Program-made: the position numbers and the translations under genes | The notes under the pieces: generated by a model | Told to the model about the DNA's origin: nothing | What the model saw: only the letters and a program-made list of their open reading frames with translations | The model's database searches: none | Shown: positions 1-8,126 of the stretch, in pieces | Layout of the letters: each line of letters starts with the position of its first letter | How positions within the stretch are numbered: the first letter of the stretch is position 1 | NCBI RefSeq assembly: GCF_026000775.1 | Contig: NZ_AP026830.1 | Span: forward strand, 829,056 to 893,055 | DNA: 64,000 nucleotides | Reading direction: 5' to 3' | DNA from: Vulcanisaeta souniana JCM 11219 | Lineage (GTDB): Archaea; Thermoproteota; Thermoprotei; Thermoproteales; Thermocladiaceae

Positions 1-694
1 TCTCTATCAGGGCTAACTTCCTGCCGTACTCGATACCCTCCCTCCACGCGTTAACGACGTTATCAATGCCGTACTTCTCCACCAACTCCCTAACCCTGGC
101 AACCCCAACCCTATTCGCGGCCAATTGAGCCGTTATATCGCCAATCGCCGTCTCTGGAGTCTTGAAGTTACTAAGTATTATATTGAGTATGTCACGCTGT
201 AGCTCGCCCTTAATCATAACCCTGACCGGCGGTATTACCAAGCCCTCCTCATAAATCGTCCTAGCGCTGGGATTAATACTACCTGGCACCGGCCCACCTA
301 CGTCGACATGGTGCGCCTTATTAACGACATAGCCAATGAGCTTATTGCCTACGTATATCGGTTCCATGACCATGACATCATTTAAGTGCGTACCGGATAT
401 GTATGGGTCATTGAGTAATACGGCATCGCCAGGGCCAAGCTCAACACCCTCCTTACTAAGCCAATTGAGTAAGTTCTTAACACCAACCCTGAAGGAGCCT
501 AGGTGCACCGGTATGTGCTCCGCCTGAGCCACGATATTGCCCTCCGCGTCCGTTATGGCGCAGCTGTGGTCCATCCTCTCGCGAATATTCGGTGAGAAGG
601 CCGACCTACGCAGTGCAACGCCCATTTCCTCGGCAATGAACACCGAGGCCCTAAACATGAGTTCCCACGAAACCATTCTGGGAATATTCTCCAA
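1..694 (-). CDS. hyuB: Hydantoinase B / 5-oxoprolinase B-type subunit, N-terminal part
   Basis: The reading frame runs off the left edge, so only about 230 N-terminal residues are seen. It carries the family signatures EEMGVALRRSAFSPNIRER, DHSCAITDAEG and AQAEHIPVHLGS near residues 15-75, followed by LNDPYISGTHLND. These belong to the ATP-dependent hydantoinase/oxoprolinase beta subunit, which with HyuA opens 5-membered cyclic imides or 5-oxoproline. Start: TTG at 694 (MENIPRMVSW) fits a TATA box about 34 bp upstream; the next ATG is at 676. An in-frame TAA lies just upstream, so the start must lie in this short interval. The HyuA partner would be beyond the edge or elsewhere. Substrate is not predictable. 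Confidence 0.9.
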   Translation of the reverse strand, partial: MENIPRMVSWELMFRASVFIAEEMGVALRRSAFSPNIRERMDHSCAITDAEGNIVAQAEHIPVHLGSFRVGVKNLLNWLSKEGVELGPGDAVLLNDPYISGTHLNDVMVMEPIYVGNKLIGYVVNKAHHVDVGGPVPGSINPSARTIYEEGLVIPPVRVMIKGELQRDILNIILSNFKTPETAIGDITAQLAANRVGVARVRELVEKYGIDNVVNAWREGIEYGRKLALIE

Positions 695-723
695 ACCCCT
701 AATAAAGCATTGCCATGGGTAGG

Positions 724-732
724 TTTAAATAA
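724..732. promoter_or_regulatory. Shared TATA box between divergent genes
   Basis: TTTAAATAA is nearly palindromic and lies about 30 bp before the ATG at 758 (plus strand) and about 34 bp before the TTG at 694 (minus strand). With only 63 bp between the starts, one TATA element could serve both leaderless genes. Inferred from spacing only. Confidence 0.5.
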
Positions 733-757
733 TTAAGTTCGACTTCCATATTAGTAC

Positions 758-1408
758 ATGGGCTCTGATTTAAGGAAGGAGCTTTTGAGGCTACTTAAGG
801 AGGATGAGGAGTTCAGGTATGCGGTAATGGGATTATTAGGCATCAGTGATCTTAAGTCCTCAGTGGACAACCTAGTTAAGGCCATAACTGACTTGAAGGA
901 TATTGTTGCTAAGCAGTGCGAAGAAATAAGCGAATTAAGAAAAGCCGTGGAAGCATTGAGTGAGGACGTTAGGAGGCATGGTGAGGTCATAATCGTTATG
1001 CAGACTAGTATTGAGAAGTTGACATCCTCAGTAACGGCATTGGGCTATAGATACGGACTTTTCACGGAGGAAGCCTTTAGGGAGTCCATTAAATACCTAG
1101 TCAGTGACCTGCTTAAAGTTTACGAGGTTAAGCATTGGACTTACTATGACAGCGATGGTTTCGTATTTGGTCGCCCGTCTATTATTGATGTCGATGTTCT
1201 CATTAGGGATAATGAGCACATACTCGTTGTGTATAGGGTGAGTATTGACCGTGGTGACGTGGCTGAACTATTCAGGGAGGGAGTCCTCTATGAGAGGGTT
1301 AATAAGGTGAAGCCGAGATTACTCATCGTTGGTCCGGTAATTAGGAGGAAGGCTCTTGAATTGGCTAGGGAGTTGGGTGTTGAGGTTAGGGCTTCTGAGG
1401 TCGTTTAA
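758..1408 (+). CDS. DUF3782-like coiled-coil protein with degenerate nuclease-like C-terminus
   Basis: 216 residues. The N-terminal half is a heptad-rich coiled coil (about residues 28-95). The C-terminal half (about 105-210) has the alpha/beta pattern of the archaeal DUF3782 / PD-(D/E)XK-like family: GRPSIIDVDVLIRDNEHILVVYRVSIDRGDV. In the relatives I know, the strand after DVLI-NEHIL carries an E-x-K pair; here it reads VVYRV, so a nuclease active site looks lost. Leaderless start, TATA about 30 bp upstream. Divergent from hyuB, tail-to-tail with the MFS gene 2 bp on. Role unknown. Confidence 0.75.
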   Translation: MGSDLRKELLRLLKEDEEFRYAVMGLLGISDLKSSVDNLVKAITDLKDIVAKQCEEISELRKAVEALSEDVRRHGEVIIVMQTSIEKLTSSVTALGYRYGLFTEEAFRESIKYLVSDLLKVYEVKHWTYYDSDGFVFGRPSIIDVDVLIRDNEHILVVYRVSIDRGDVAELFREGVLYERVNKVKPRLLIVGPVIRRKALELARELGVEVRASEVV

Positions 1409-1409
1409 T

Positions 1410-2681
1410 CTATTCAATTACGGTTACCCCACCACGCGTTGGCTTTGGGTTGGGGAAGAACCTTCTGTAAAGGGCTATGTTTATGACATTCACGATGAAG
1501 GCTATGGTGAATGGCACAGGGATTGGTAGGTAGTCAAGCATTGGGCCTGCCGCAGTCGTTGCCGTCGCTGATGGCAATAATCGCGCCGCCTGATTAACCC
1601 CAGAGACCGTTGACCTACTGCCCCTGCCAACAAGCTCCATCATCAAGGCCTGCTGTGGGGCTAGGGATGATACCCTGAACATTACGTAAACCACGTAGGT
1701 CACCACGGCCAGGTAGAGCGTCGTTGAGAATGGTATGAATATTAGGGCTATTGTTGAGATTATTCTCGGGATAATTATGGCATCCCTAAGTCCAAAGGCC
1801 CTCGAGAAGATTGGTGCCGTGAGTGAGGTGAAGGCTGCCGCGAGGCCTCCGATGAAGAATATGTCACCAACAACACCATTACTCACATGGAGAACAATTC
1901 TAAATATTATTGGTAGGAATGGTGTTACCAATCCCTGGGCAGTACCATTCAATGCACCAACAATTGCAAACCTCTTTATGTACGTTAGATCCCTCCTTAT
2001 CTGCTGAGTTATCGTCTTAGAGTTACCGTTTGGATCATCATTGATTCGCCGTCTAGGTTTATGCTCCTCCCTAATCGGTAGTACAATGAGTAGGCTCATT
2101 GCTGATAATGCTAGGGACATGTAAAAAACGTCCAGGTAACTGAGGTTTGCAAATAAAGCACCTACTGCTGATGCTGTCCCGGAGACCAGATTGAAGATTG
2201 CGTAGACCATCGACCTATCCATACCCTCCGTCCTATCAGCCAGTATCGCAGTCTGGACTGGGGCTGCCACAGCACCGACACTACCACTGGCCAGTGCACC
2301 TGCGGTTCCGAAACCACCCAATGCAGCAGCAAGCAGGAGTAGTGGGTAGTACCTTGTGATTAGGAGTATTGCCGTGGCTATGGGCAGAAAGGCTAACGTA
2401 AGCAGTAGTATGGCTTTCCTACTGTACCTATCACCTAACCTACCGAAGAGGAGCGAGAGGAGTGGTGCTGTGAATGCGCCAACACCGAAGAAAATGCCAA
2501 CCTCAGTTAATGACAAGTGCAGATAGTAATACAGGTAAAGCCCTGTCACCACGCCAAGCGCACCACCAGCCACGCTCCTCAAACCCCTTGAAGTAAGGAG
2601 TAGCCATACGTCCCTATCCCAATTGGGCACAGTCGATATCAAAATCAAATCCCTATAAAAACCAAATTCCCCGTAAGCCAA
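1410..2681 (-). CDS. Major facilitator superfamily transporter
   Basis: 423 residues, about 12 hydrophobic segments. The motif after TM2 reads GRLGDRYSRKAIL, the classic MFS loop-2/3 signature (G-x-L-x-D-R-x-G/S-R-K). A central Arg/Lys/Asp-rich cytoplasmic loop (REEHKPRRRINDDPNGN, about residues 204-220) separates the two six-TM halves. Length is typical for drug or sugar MFS exporters; the substrate cannot be told. The end is 2 bp from the convergent DUF3782-like gene. A decayed membrane-protein gene lies directly upstream. Confidence 0.9.
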   Translation of the reverse strand: MAYGEFGFYRDLILISTVPNWDRDVWLLLTSRGLRSVAGGALGVVTGLYLYYYLHLSLTEVGIFFGVGAFTAPLLSLLFGRLGDRYSRKAILLLTLAFLPIATAILLITRYYPLLLLAAALGGFGTAGALASGSVGAVAAPVQTAILADRTEGMDRSMVYAIFNLVSGTASAVGALFANLSYLDVFYMSLALSAMSLLIVLPIREEHKPRRRINDDPNGNSKTITQQIRRDLTYIKRFAIVGALNGTAQGLVTPFLPIIFRIVLHVSNGVVGDIFFIGGLAAAFTSLTAPIFSRAFGLRDAIIIPRIISTIALIFIPFSTTLYLAVVTYVVYVMFRVSSLAPQQALMMELVGRGSRSTVSGVNQAARLLPSATATTAAGPMLDYLPIPVPFTIAFIVNVINIALYRRFFPNPKPTRGGVTVIE

Positions 2682-2684
2682 CCA

Positions 2685-2988
2685 TTAAGGTGGCCCTCGA
2701 TTGACAATACCCAGTTCCCTCTCAATAGCCCTCTTAACATCGCCCAGGCCCATAAGCATTAGTATTACATCCACAATCCCTATTATGGCTGCTATAACAT
2801 TCTGTGATATCAATATGAATACAGTCATAATGGTTATGACCACGCCAATTTTTTAATCCGTCGGCGTTGAATTCTGAGCCAAGCCTATATAAGCTAAGCC
2901 CAATATCTATATACATACTCTCCTGAATCTTGGTAGCCCCATTATAAATCAGCTCCAGCTTTTCCCTATCCATAACTGCATCATGCAT
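2685..2988 (-). pseudogene. Decayed, internally deleted membrane protein, paralogue of the gene at 4331
   Basis: The 5' part reads MDREKLELIYNGATKIQ, resembling the start of the 4331-4975 protein (GGDKERMIYLYHGVSRI). After about 45 codons the frame breaks. The other frame then resumes with AAIIGIVDVILMLMGLGDV and ends KRAIERELGIVN, matching the paralogue's C-terminal GGIIGLIGFVLILVGLNEI. The central membrane segments are absent. So this is a frameshifted gene with a large internal deletion, adjoining a second fragment of the same family. Confidence 0.7.
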
Positions 2989-2994
2989 TTGAAA

Positions 2995-3163
2995 TCACCG
3001 CAACCACTTAGGCGCCATCCACGTCTCAATCCTATTCTTAACCTCGTTAAAGCCAACCAGCATTAATATAAAACCAACAAGACCCGGACACCTCCCACGA
3101 AGTTGATCACGGGTATTGCCGAGAGTACCGTGGCAAATATTAGAATGATAATGGTCACCATGT
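2995..3163 (-). pseudogene. Second C-terminal fragment of the same membrane-protein family
   Basis: Reads LIFATVLSAIPVINFVGG in one frame and GLVGFILMLVGFNEVKNR in another, corresponding to SLFATVLSAIPVIEIVGGIIGLIGFVLILVGL of the intact paralogue (4331-4975), so there is one frameshift. There is no start of its own: it is joined in frame to the nicotinamidase remnant upstream at about 3163. Only the last ~60 residues of the family remain. Confidence 0.7.
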
Positions 3164-3550
3164 GCCTAACGCATATGTTGGTGTGAAGCCCAGTGAAGAT
3201 TACCGTGTCCACACCCAGGGACCTCAGGAGCAGGCTCAGGCTAGTTTCATAAAATGCGTTGCACGTCCTCTTCTCAAGCACGTAATCACCCCCTTCGGCC
3301 TTAGTTCATCAACTACCTGAGCACCCTCCGTACCCTTCATTGAGTGTTCGCCCCAAACCCTCATCTCTGGATCAGTGGGTAGGTGGGCATCGCCAACGTA
3401 AATAATGGGCACCCTCTCCTCCCTGGCACTCTCTATCAGCTTCTTAAGCCTAGGTACTAGGTTCCTCGCCCTCTCATTACCCAACTTTCCATACACGAAG
3501 TCCTTATTCATATCTATCACAATTAAAGCCGGTTTCATATGCCCAGGCAC
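3163..3550 (-). pseudogene. Broken nicotinamidase / isochorismatase-family hydrolase
   Basis: The N-terminal 90 residues (PALIVIDMNKDFVYGKL, then PIIYVGDAH) are a normal cysteine-hydrolase start with the catalytic Asp in VIDMNKDF. The frame then shifts near 3275-3290. In the new frame EKRTCNAFYETSL continues the family, then LGVDTVIFTGLHTNICVRH follows, whose Cys sits at the family's nucleophile position. Homology stops right after this Cys and the sequence becomes membrane-protein DNA. The gene is thus both frameshifted and missing its last ~50 residues. Intact members deamidate nicotinamide or related amides. Confidence 0.8.
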
Positions 3551-3663
3551 GTAAACCTCACATGGTTAATATTTCCCTACAGGGCAAAACCTGTAAAGAA
3601 TGCTAAGGACAGGATGGTTAAGGCGCGACTAATTCTGTATAATCAAGTACGTCAATCATTACC

Positions 3664-4056
3664 TTAAATGGCAAATTCCCTCCTAACATAATCAATCAAT
3701 CTCTGAATAATTGGTATCCTCGCATTACCCTCGTCAATTCCAATCCTTACCTCATGAAAGCCATTCACACGTAGAAAGTAGGCCTCAGCCCATGCCTGCC
3801 TAACACCGTCGCCCAACTTAATGGCTGCCCTATCCAATAGGCTCACGGTCCACCTGCCCTTCTCCAGGGCTTCCCTCGCCTCATCGAGGTTCTTGGCAAT
3901 GGCTAATGCCTTGATGGCCTCCTCCACGGCCTTGTAAAGCTTCTCGCTCGATTGAATAATATCGCCTTTACTAATAAGATTGAGACCCTCATTGAACATG
4001 ACTATTGCCAACTCAGCGCGTTTCCGCGACTCATTGAATCCCTGGCTCATGATCAA
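3664..4056 (-). CDS. PaREP1-family protein
   Basis: 130 residues, all helical. The segment LISKGDIIQSSEKLYKAVEE near residues 28-48, then KALA, is the recognisable core of PaREP1 (a repeated family first noted in Pyrobaculum aerophilum). These are short HEPN-like helical proteins of unknown function, spread in many copies in Thermoproteales. The start could be MIMSQGF or the second Met. No stops or frameshifts, unlike the related decayed copy at 9048-9531. Stands alone, with weak flanking sequence. Confidence 0.8.
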   Translation of the reverse strand: MIMSQGFNESRKRAELAIVMFNEGLNLISKGDIIQSSEKLYKAVEEAIKALAIAKNLDEAREALEKGRWTVSLLDRAAIKLGDGVRQAWAEAYFLRVNGFHEVRIGIDEGNARIPIIQRLIDYVRREFAI

Positions 4057-4330
4057 AATTAAGTACGAAGACCATTGATAAGCCCTTTCCCGGAATTACG
4101 CCAAATCACCCCTTAACCGCACCTAATGGATAACCTAAGGCCCGGCGCACATAACTGAGACCTAACCCAGTAAATCCAGTATGGGGAAGACTAAGCCATA
4201 CATAGTGCTAAGCAATAAGCCTATGTACGTACCATTTTAAATACAGGAAATATCGCTGTAAATTAATGCGAGCCTGTTCGCATAATTTATTGATGAATTA
4301 TCTTGACTATTCATTATTATCGCCGTAGAT

Positions 4331-4975
4331 TTATCCAGAGGAAATTATCCTTTCAAGGCTCTTTTTAATCTCATTAAGGCCCACAAGAATCAGCACAAAG
4401 CCAATAAGACCTATAATGCCTCCTACAATTTCAATCACAGGTATCGCTGAAAGTACAGTGGCAAATAATGAAATAATAATACCAGCGGTTAGGTAGCCCA
4501 TATTGAAATAGTTACCAAGTCTGTACAGGGCTATGTACATAAGTAATTCAAATACGAAACCAACAATAATCGTCACCACACTCATAACTATGAAAATGAA
4601 GTAGGAAATACTTAGTACGAGAAGCAATACACCCTCTGGAATGAGAGCCGGACTCAGTGCTAGTGAACAAATGGCGCCAAACGCGCCAATGCCGTACCTA
4701 CCCCTATCCGCCATCGCCAAGTAGGTAAAGCCTCTGTACATGAAGAAGAAAGTGAAAGGAGAGCCTATAACACCAATTATTATGAGAAATATGCCGAAAT
4801 TATGTATAAGGGCGGCAACATTATCATCACTGGCTAGGATTATGGTCACAAGAATTATGACCAATAACGCACCCAACCCTATACCCACTATATACCCATC
4901 GAAAATCCTCGAAACACCATGATAGAGATAAATCATCCTCTCCTTATCACCACCCTGCCCTTCACCACCAGCCAT
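4331..4975 (-). CDS. DUF973-like multi-pass membrane protein
   Basis: 214 residues from an ATG at 4975, chosen because a TATA-like CTTAAATAC lies about 25 bp upstream (a longer frame starts at 5014, inside that promoter). About six hydrophobic segments; the C-terminal GGIIGLIGFVLILVGLNEI hairpin followed by a short charged tail resembles crenarchaeal DUF973 proteins. Two decayed relatives lie 1.2-1.6 kb away on the same strand, so this is the surviving copy of a local duplication. Function unknown. Confidence 0.7.
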   Translation of the reverse strand: MAGGEGQGGDKERMIYLYHGVSRIFDGYIVGIGLGALLVIILVTIILASDDNVAALIHNFGIFLIIIGVIGSPFTFFFMYRGFTYLAMADRGRYGIGAFGAICSLALSPALIPEGVLLLVLSISYFIFIVMSVVTIIVGFVFELLMYIALYRLGNYFNMGYLTAGIIISLFATVLSAIPVIEIVGGIIGLIGFVLILVGLNEIKKSLERIISSG

Positions 4976-5027
4976 TACTATCTCAAATAATAGGAAGTAT
5001 TTAAGAACCCGCAAACCACGGTGCTAA

Positions 5028-6452
5028 TCACAACAACAGCAGTAACTTAGGCAACCTACATGTCAGTATTTCGTAAATTACTGGGTGTAGTTCACGATTA
5101 ATGACCTCACCCAATGACTTGTCACTGCTTAACTTAAATAATTGAATTAATTGATTTACGAAATTCCCAAGCATTGTTAACCTCATACTTACATAATCAG
5201 TATTCACAAAATCCCTCTTGCCCAGGAGCAATTCGAGCAATTCCTTAAGGAATCTATGAACCTCCCCACCATAACCATCATTAATGACTTTAAATGTCTC
5301 ATCAAACTTACCAACCCCAATTAAAAGTACAGCAATCAACAACTTAACCTTACTTAGGTTAGCATTATCATTAATTGATGAGTAATACCTAAGCGAATCA
5401 TATAGGCTCCAACCACTCATTGATTCGAGATACCGCGAGTAATCAGTACAACCCACATTGCTAAGTATTGTTGATTTCACGTAATTATGATTGGACGATG
5501 CGGCAAATGATTCCTCACCCAGCCTAACGGATTCATTTAAAACACTTAGGAAGTAACGGGATGCCTCAGCGTAATTACCCGTCATGTAATTAACAACCCC
5601 CAGCCTATCCATGATCTCCAGCGCCGCACGGCGCCTGGTTATTTCATCCATGGCGCACTTGTTTAAAGTGTCTAAACTCTTGTTTAAGTCGCTGATCGCT
5701 TCCTCATAATTGCCTATGCCAGTTAATGCCTGAGCCTTAGTATTTAGTAACCTGACTCTTAAGTAACACGTGACCTCATCTACCACGTTGGACAGAGTTC
5801 TTAGGCCATCATCAATGAAGCGTAGGACCTCCCTGAAGTAATTGCGGCTGATGAAACCATCACCAACATGAAGCATCAACCCAACGTAATTAATAATGCA
5901 GTTCTTGATCAATTCCTTATTAATTGACATGGCCTGGCCGATAAATGGCATCAAACCCAGTGGATCGGCCTTCCTCACCGCGTAACTTAATCCATCAATG
6001 GCGCTGCAGTAATCACCGGCCCTAAGCCCAACAATGAATGCCCTAACCCCATACTTACGGGCAAGCTCGGCAACGTTGGACCCAAAACCAAACCTAGCAA
6101 GCCTAAGGCATACCTCAAGAACCTCCTTGGAGACGTCCTTAGGGAAGTTTAGATACTCAGCATACCTATAGCCATACTCGGCAATAGCAACATCCCTCTC
6201 AAGACTACGCGGCTTAGCCCTATAATACTCATAGAGCCTGCCATAAGCCTCAACCTCACAATTAATGCCCGAAGCCTCCTTAATACCCGCTTCATTGAGT
6301 TTAACGGTATCGCCCTCCATGGTAATTAACCCACTTACAGAATTCACCACATCATTAACTGAAACCCCAAGAATACCCACCAATTCCCTAACATCTACAG
6401 TCTCTAGTATCGAAAGTACCTTGACAATTAACTCCCTTAAACTACATGGCAT
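5028..6452 (-). CDS. Winged-helix plus TPR-like helical repeat protein
   Basis: 474 residues. Residues 1-55 (LRELIVKVLSILETVDVREL, then VGILGVSVNDVVNSV) look like a small winged-helix domain. Residues ~60-400 are helical repeats, clearest around NYEEAISDLNKSLDTL and NYAEASRYFLSVLNES, which fit TPR helix A/B spacing. Such HTH-TPR proteins act as regulators or scaffolds. No membrane segment. It sits alone in a minus-strand run with the membrane protein at 4331. Specific function not recognised. Confidence 0.65.
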   Translation of the reverse strand: MPCSLRELIVKVLSILETVDVRELVGILGVSVNDVVNSVSGLITMEGDTVKLNEAGIKEASGINCEVEAYGRLYEYYRAKPRSLERDVAIAEYGYRYAEYLNFPKDVSKEVLEVCLRLARFGFGSNVAELARKYGVRAFIVGLRAGDYCSAIDGLSYAVRKADPLGLMPFIGQAMSINKELIKNCIINYVGLMLHVGDGFISRNYFREVLRFIDDGLRTLSNVVDEVTCYLRVRLLNTKAQALTGIGNYEEAISDLNKSLDTLNKCAMDEITRRRAALEIMDRLGVVNYMTGNYAEASRYFLSVLNESVRLGEESFAASSNHNYVKSTILSNVGCTDYSRYLESMSGWSLYDSLRYYSSINDNANLSKVKLLIAVLLIGVGKFDETFKVINDGYGGEVHRFLKELLELLLGKRDFVNTDYVSMRLTMLGNFVNQLIQLFKLSSDKSLGEVINRELHPVIYEILTCRLPKLLLLL

Positions 6453-6598
6453 TATTTACCGGTAGTAAATATTTACGAGAACCCTTATTAAAACTATCAC
6501 GATGGTGGGATGATCATTAAACCATTACTTAAGCCATAACCCAGTGATTAACTGGACACGGGCAATCCTATTTAATTCCTCAATAGGCATGGGTATTA

Positions 6599-7342
6599 AT
6601 GATGGATGTTAAGGACATTAAACAGGCGATTAGGGAGAGGATTTGGAAGCTGCTTGAGGAGAGAAATGCGGCGTTATTCCCAAGGCCTGTCTATGGTAGG
6701 ATACCTAACTTCGTAGGTGCGGACAGGGCCTGCGAGTTGGTTGTTACCCTTTCTGAGTTCATTAGGGCCCGTGTGGTGAAGATAAACCCGGACAGTCCTC
6801 AACGTAGGTGTAGGGAATTAACGCTGATCAACGGAAAACTCCTAATAACGCCAACGCCAAGGATCAGGGAGGGCTTCCTAATGCTTGACCCACGTAAGAT
6901 ACCGAGGCAGTATTACGGCGAGGCATCTACAATAAGGGGAATGTTCAGGTGGGGCGTTCCGATCAAGCCCTGGGGCATGCCCAGGATAGACCTCGTAATA
7001 ATAGGCTCCGTAGCCGTCAACCCAAACAATGGACGCAGGTTAGGTAAATCGCATGGCTACGCAGAGATCGAGTGGGGAATCGCGAGCGCCCTGGATAAGG
7101 TTGGTGAGGATACGCCAGTAATAACCACAGTCCACGAATTACAGCTAGTAAGTGATGAAATACCCAGGGAACCATTTGATTTGCCCGTGGACGTGATAGT
7201 CACCCCAAGCAGGGTGATTAGGACCAATAGGGTTGACCCAAAGCCACGCGGCATTTACTGGGAATTCGTCACAAACGAAATGTTCAGTGAAATACCACTA
7301 CTCAACGAGTTAAAGGCTCGACTCAATAGTGCAGGACAGTAA
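6599..7342 (+). CDS. 5-formyltetrahydrofolate cyclo-ligase-like protein
   Basis: 247 residues, normal length for the archaeal branch of the 5-FCL / MTHFSD-like family. Visible marks: RIPNFVGADRACELV, VKINPDSPQRRCREL, and DLVIIGSVAVNPNNGRRLG followed by KSHGYAEIEWG, the glycine-rich ligand loop of the family. The classic enzyme converts 5-formyl-THF to 5,10-methenyl-THF using ATP. Crenarchaea use modified pterins, so the true substrate is uncertain. Two Met codons in tandem give the start. Monocistronic. Confidence 0.8.
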   Translation: MMDVKDIKQAIRERIWKLLEERNAALFPRPVYGRIPNFVGADRACELVVTLSEFIRARVVKINPDSPQRRCRELTLINGKLLITPTPRIREGFLMLDPRKIPRQYYGEASTIRGMFRWGVPIKPWGMPRIDLVIIGSVAVNPNNGRRLGKSHGYAEIEWGIASALDKVGEDTPVITTVHELQLVSDEIPREPFDLPVDVIVTPSRVIRTNRVDPKPRGIYWEFVTNEMFSEIPLLNELKARLNSAGQ

Positions 7343-7388
7343 GGAAATAAAAGCCGGTACGTACCTCCCGAGTGAAGTTATGGTGCCC

Positions 7389-7949
7389 TCATGGGCCACT
7401 TACCTGCTTAATCAACGTCTCATATATCCTACCCAACAACTCGTAAAGTCTATCAATCCTCTCAGCCAACCCATTTATACGCCCATTTAACTCGCCGTAT
7501 ATTGCATCTATCCTGGCGTTTATGGAATCAATCCTAACACTTAATGAGCTGCTACGTGACTCAGCCTTACCATCTACCTCATCGATCCTCCTCATCAACT
7601 CGCTAACCTTCTCATCAATTTTCCTATCTAGTATGGTAAATTTCTCATCTATTTTCTTATCAAGCTCTGCGAACTTATCATCAATCTTCTTATCGAGCAG
7701 GGCTATCTTCTCATCATACGCATTAAACCTCCCATTAATCTCATTCTCCAATGCATCAACCCTTTTATTGAATGCTTCAAATAATGTATCAACCCTCCTA
7801 TTCAAGTCATCAATCCTCCTGTTGGTCTCCCTAAACATGCCAAGCATTAATACGACTAAGTCCTCAGTAGTTAACTTCTTGCCACTCTCCACCTTCTTCA
7901 TCACGGCATCCAACGCCTTATCAATGACTGGGCCAACCACGGACTCCAT
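7389..7949 (-). CDS. Long coiled-coil protein
   Basis: 186 residues. From about residue 40 to 175 it is almost pure coiled coil, with a repeated unit of the form DKKIDEKFAELDKKIDEKF (an 11-residue rhythm) passing into RIDSINARIDAIYGELNGRI. Related in style to the protein at 34938-35348 (VALID shared unit: LGKKIDARFDELGRKID). An N-terminal globular cap (VIDKALDAVMKKVESGKKLT) precedes it. No signal peptide. Such proteins are common next to membrane genes in crenarchaea, possibly as oligomerising or scaffold parts; function unknown. Confidence 0.6.
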   Translation of the reverse strand: MESVVGPVIDKALDAVMKKVESGKKLTTEDLVVLMLGMFRETNRRIDDLNRRVDTLFEAFNKRVDALENEINGRFNAYDEKIALLDKKIDDKFAELDKKIDEKFTILDRKIDEKVSELMRRIDEVDGKAESRSSSLSVRIDSINARIDAIYGELNGRINGLAERIDRLYELLGRIYETLIKQVSGP

Positions 7950-8062
7950 TACTTAATCAATAAACCACCCCACACGGATATAAAAGCGTTTATCTCAGCA
8001 TTAGTTAATGTCGTATTAATCGTGATAATGTTAACCGATCAATTCCTAATAAACCATGCCCA

Positions 8063-8088
8063 ACAATGCACCTAACCTGGTGCATTGT
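8063..8088. promoter_or_regulatory. 10-bp palindrome upstream of transporter TATA box
   Basis: ACAATGCACC and GGTGCATTGT are perfect inverted arms around a 6-base centre (TAACCT). The palindrome ends 6 bp before the TATA-like box at 8095, where activators bind in archaeal promoters. Because it lies upstream of transcription, it is more likely a DNA operator than an RNA element. Confidence 0.5.
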
Positions 8089-8094
8089 GGTATT

Positions 8095-8104
8095 GCTTTA
8101 ATAC
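8095..8104 (+). promoter_or_regulatory. TATA box of the queuosine-type transporter
   Basis: GCTTTAATAC centred about 28 bp before the ATG at 8127, standard spacing for leaderless crenarchaeal mRNAs. This spacing decides the start of the gene below. Confidence 0.45.
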
Positions 8105-8126
8105 CTGCCAGTCAGGAATAACCTGT

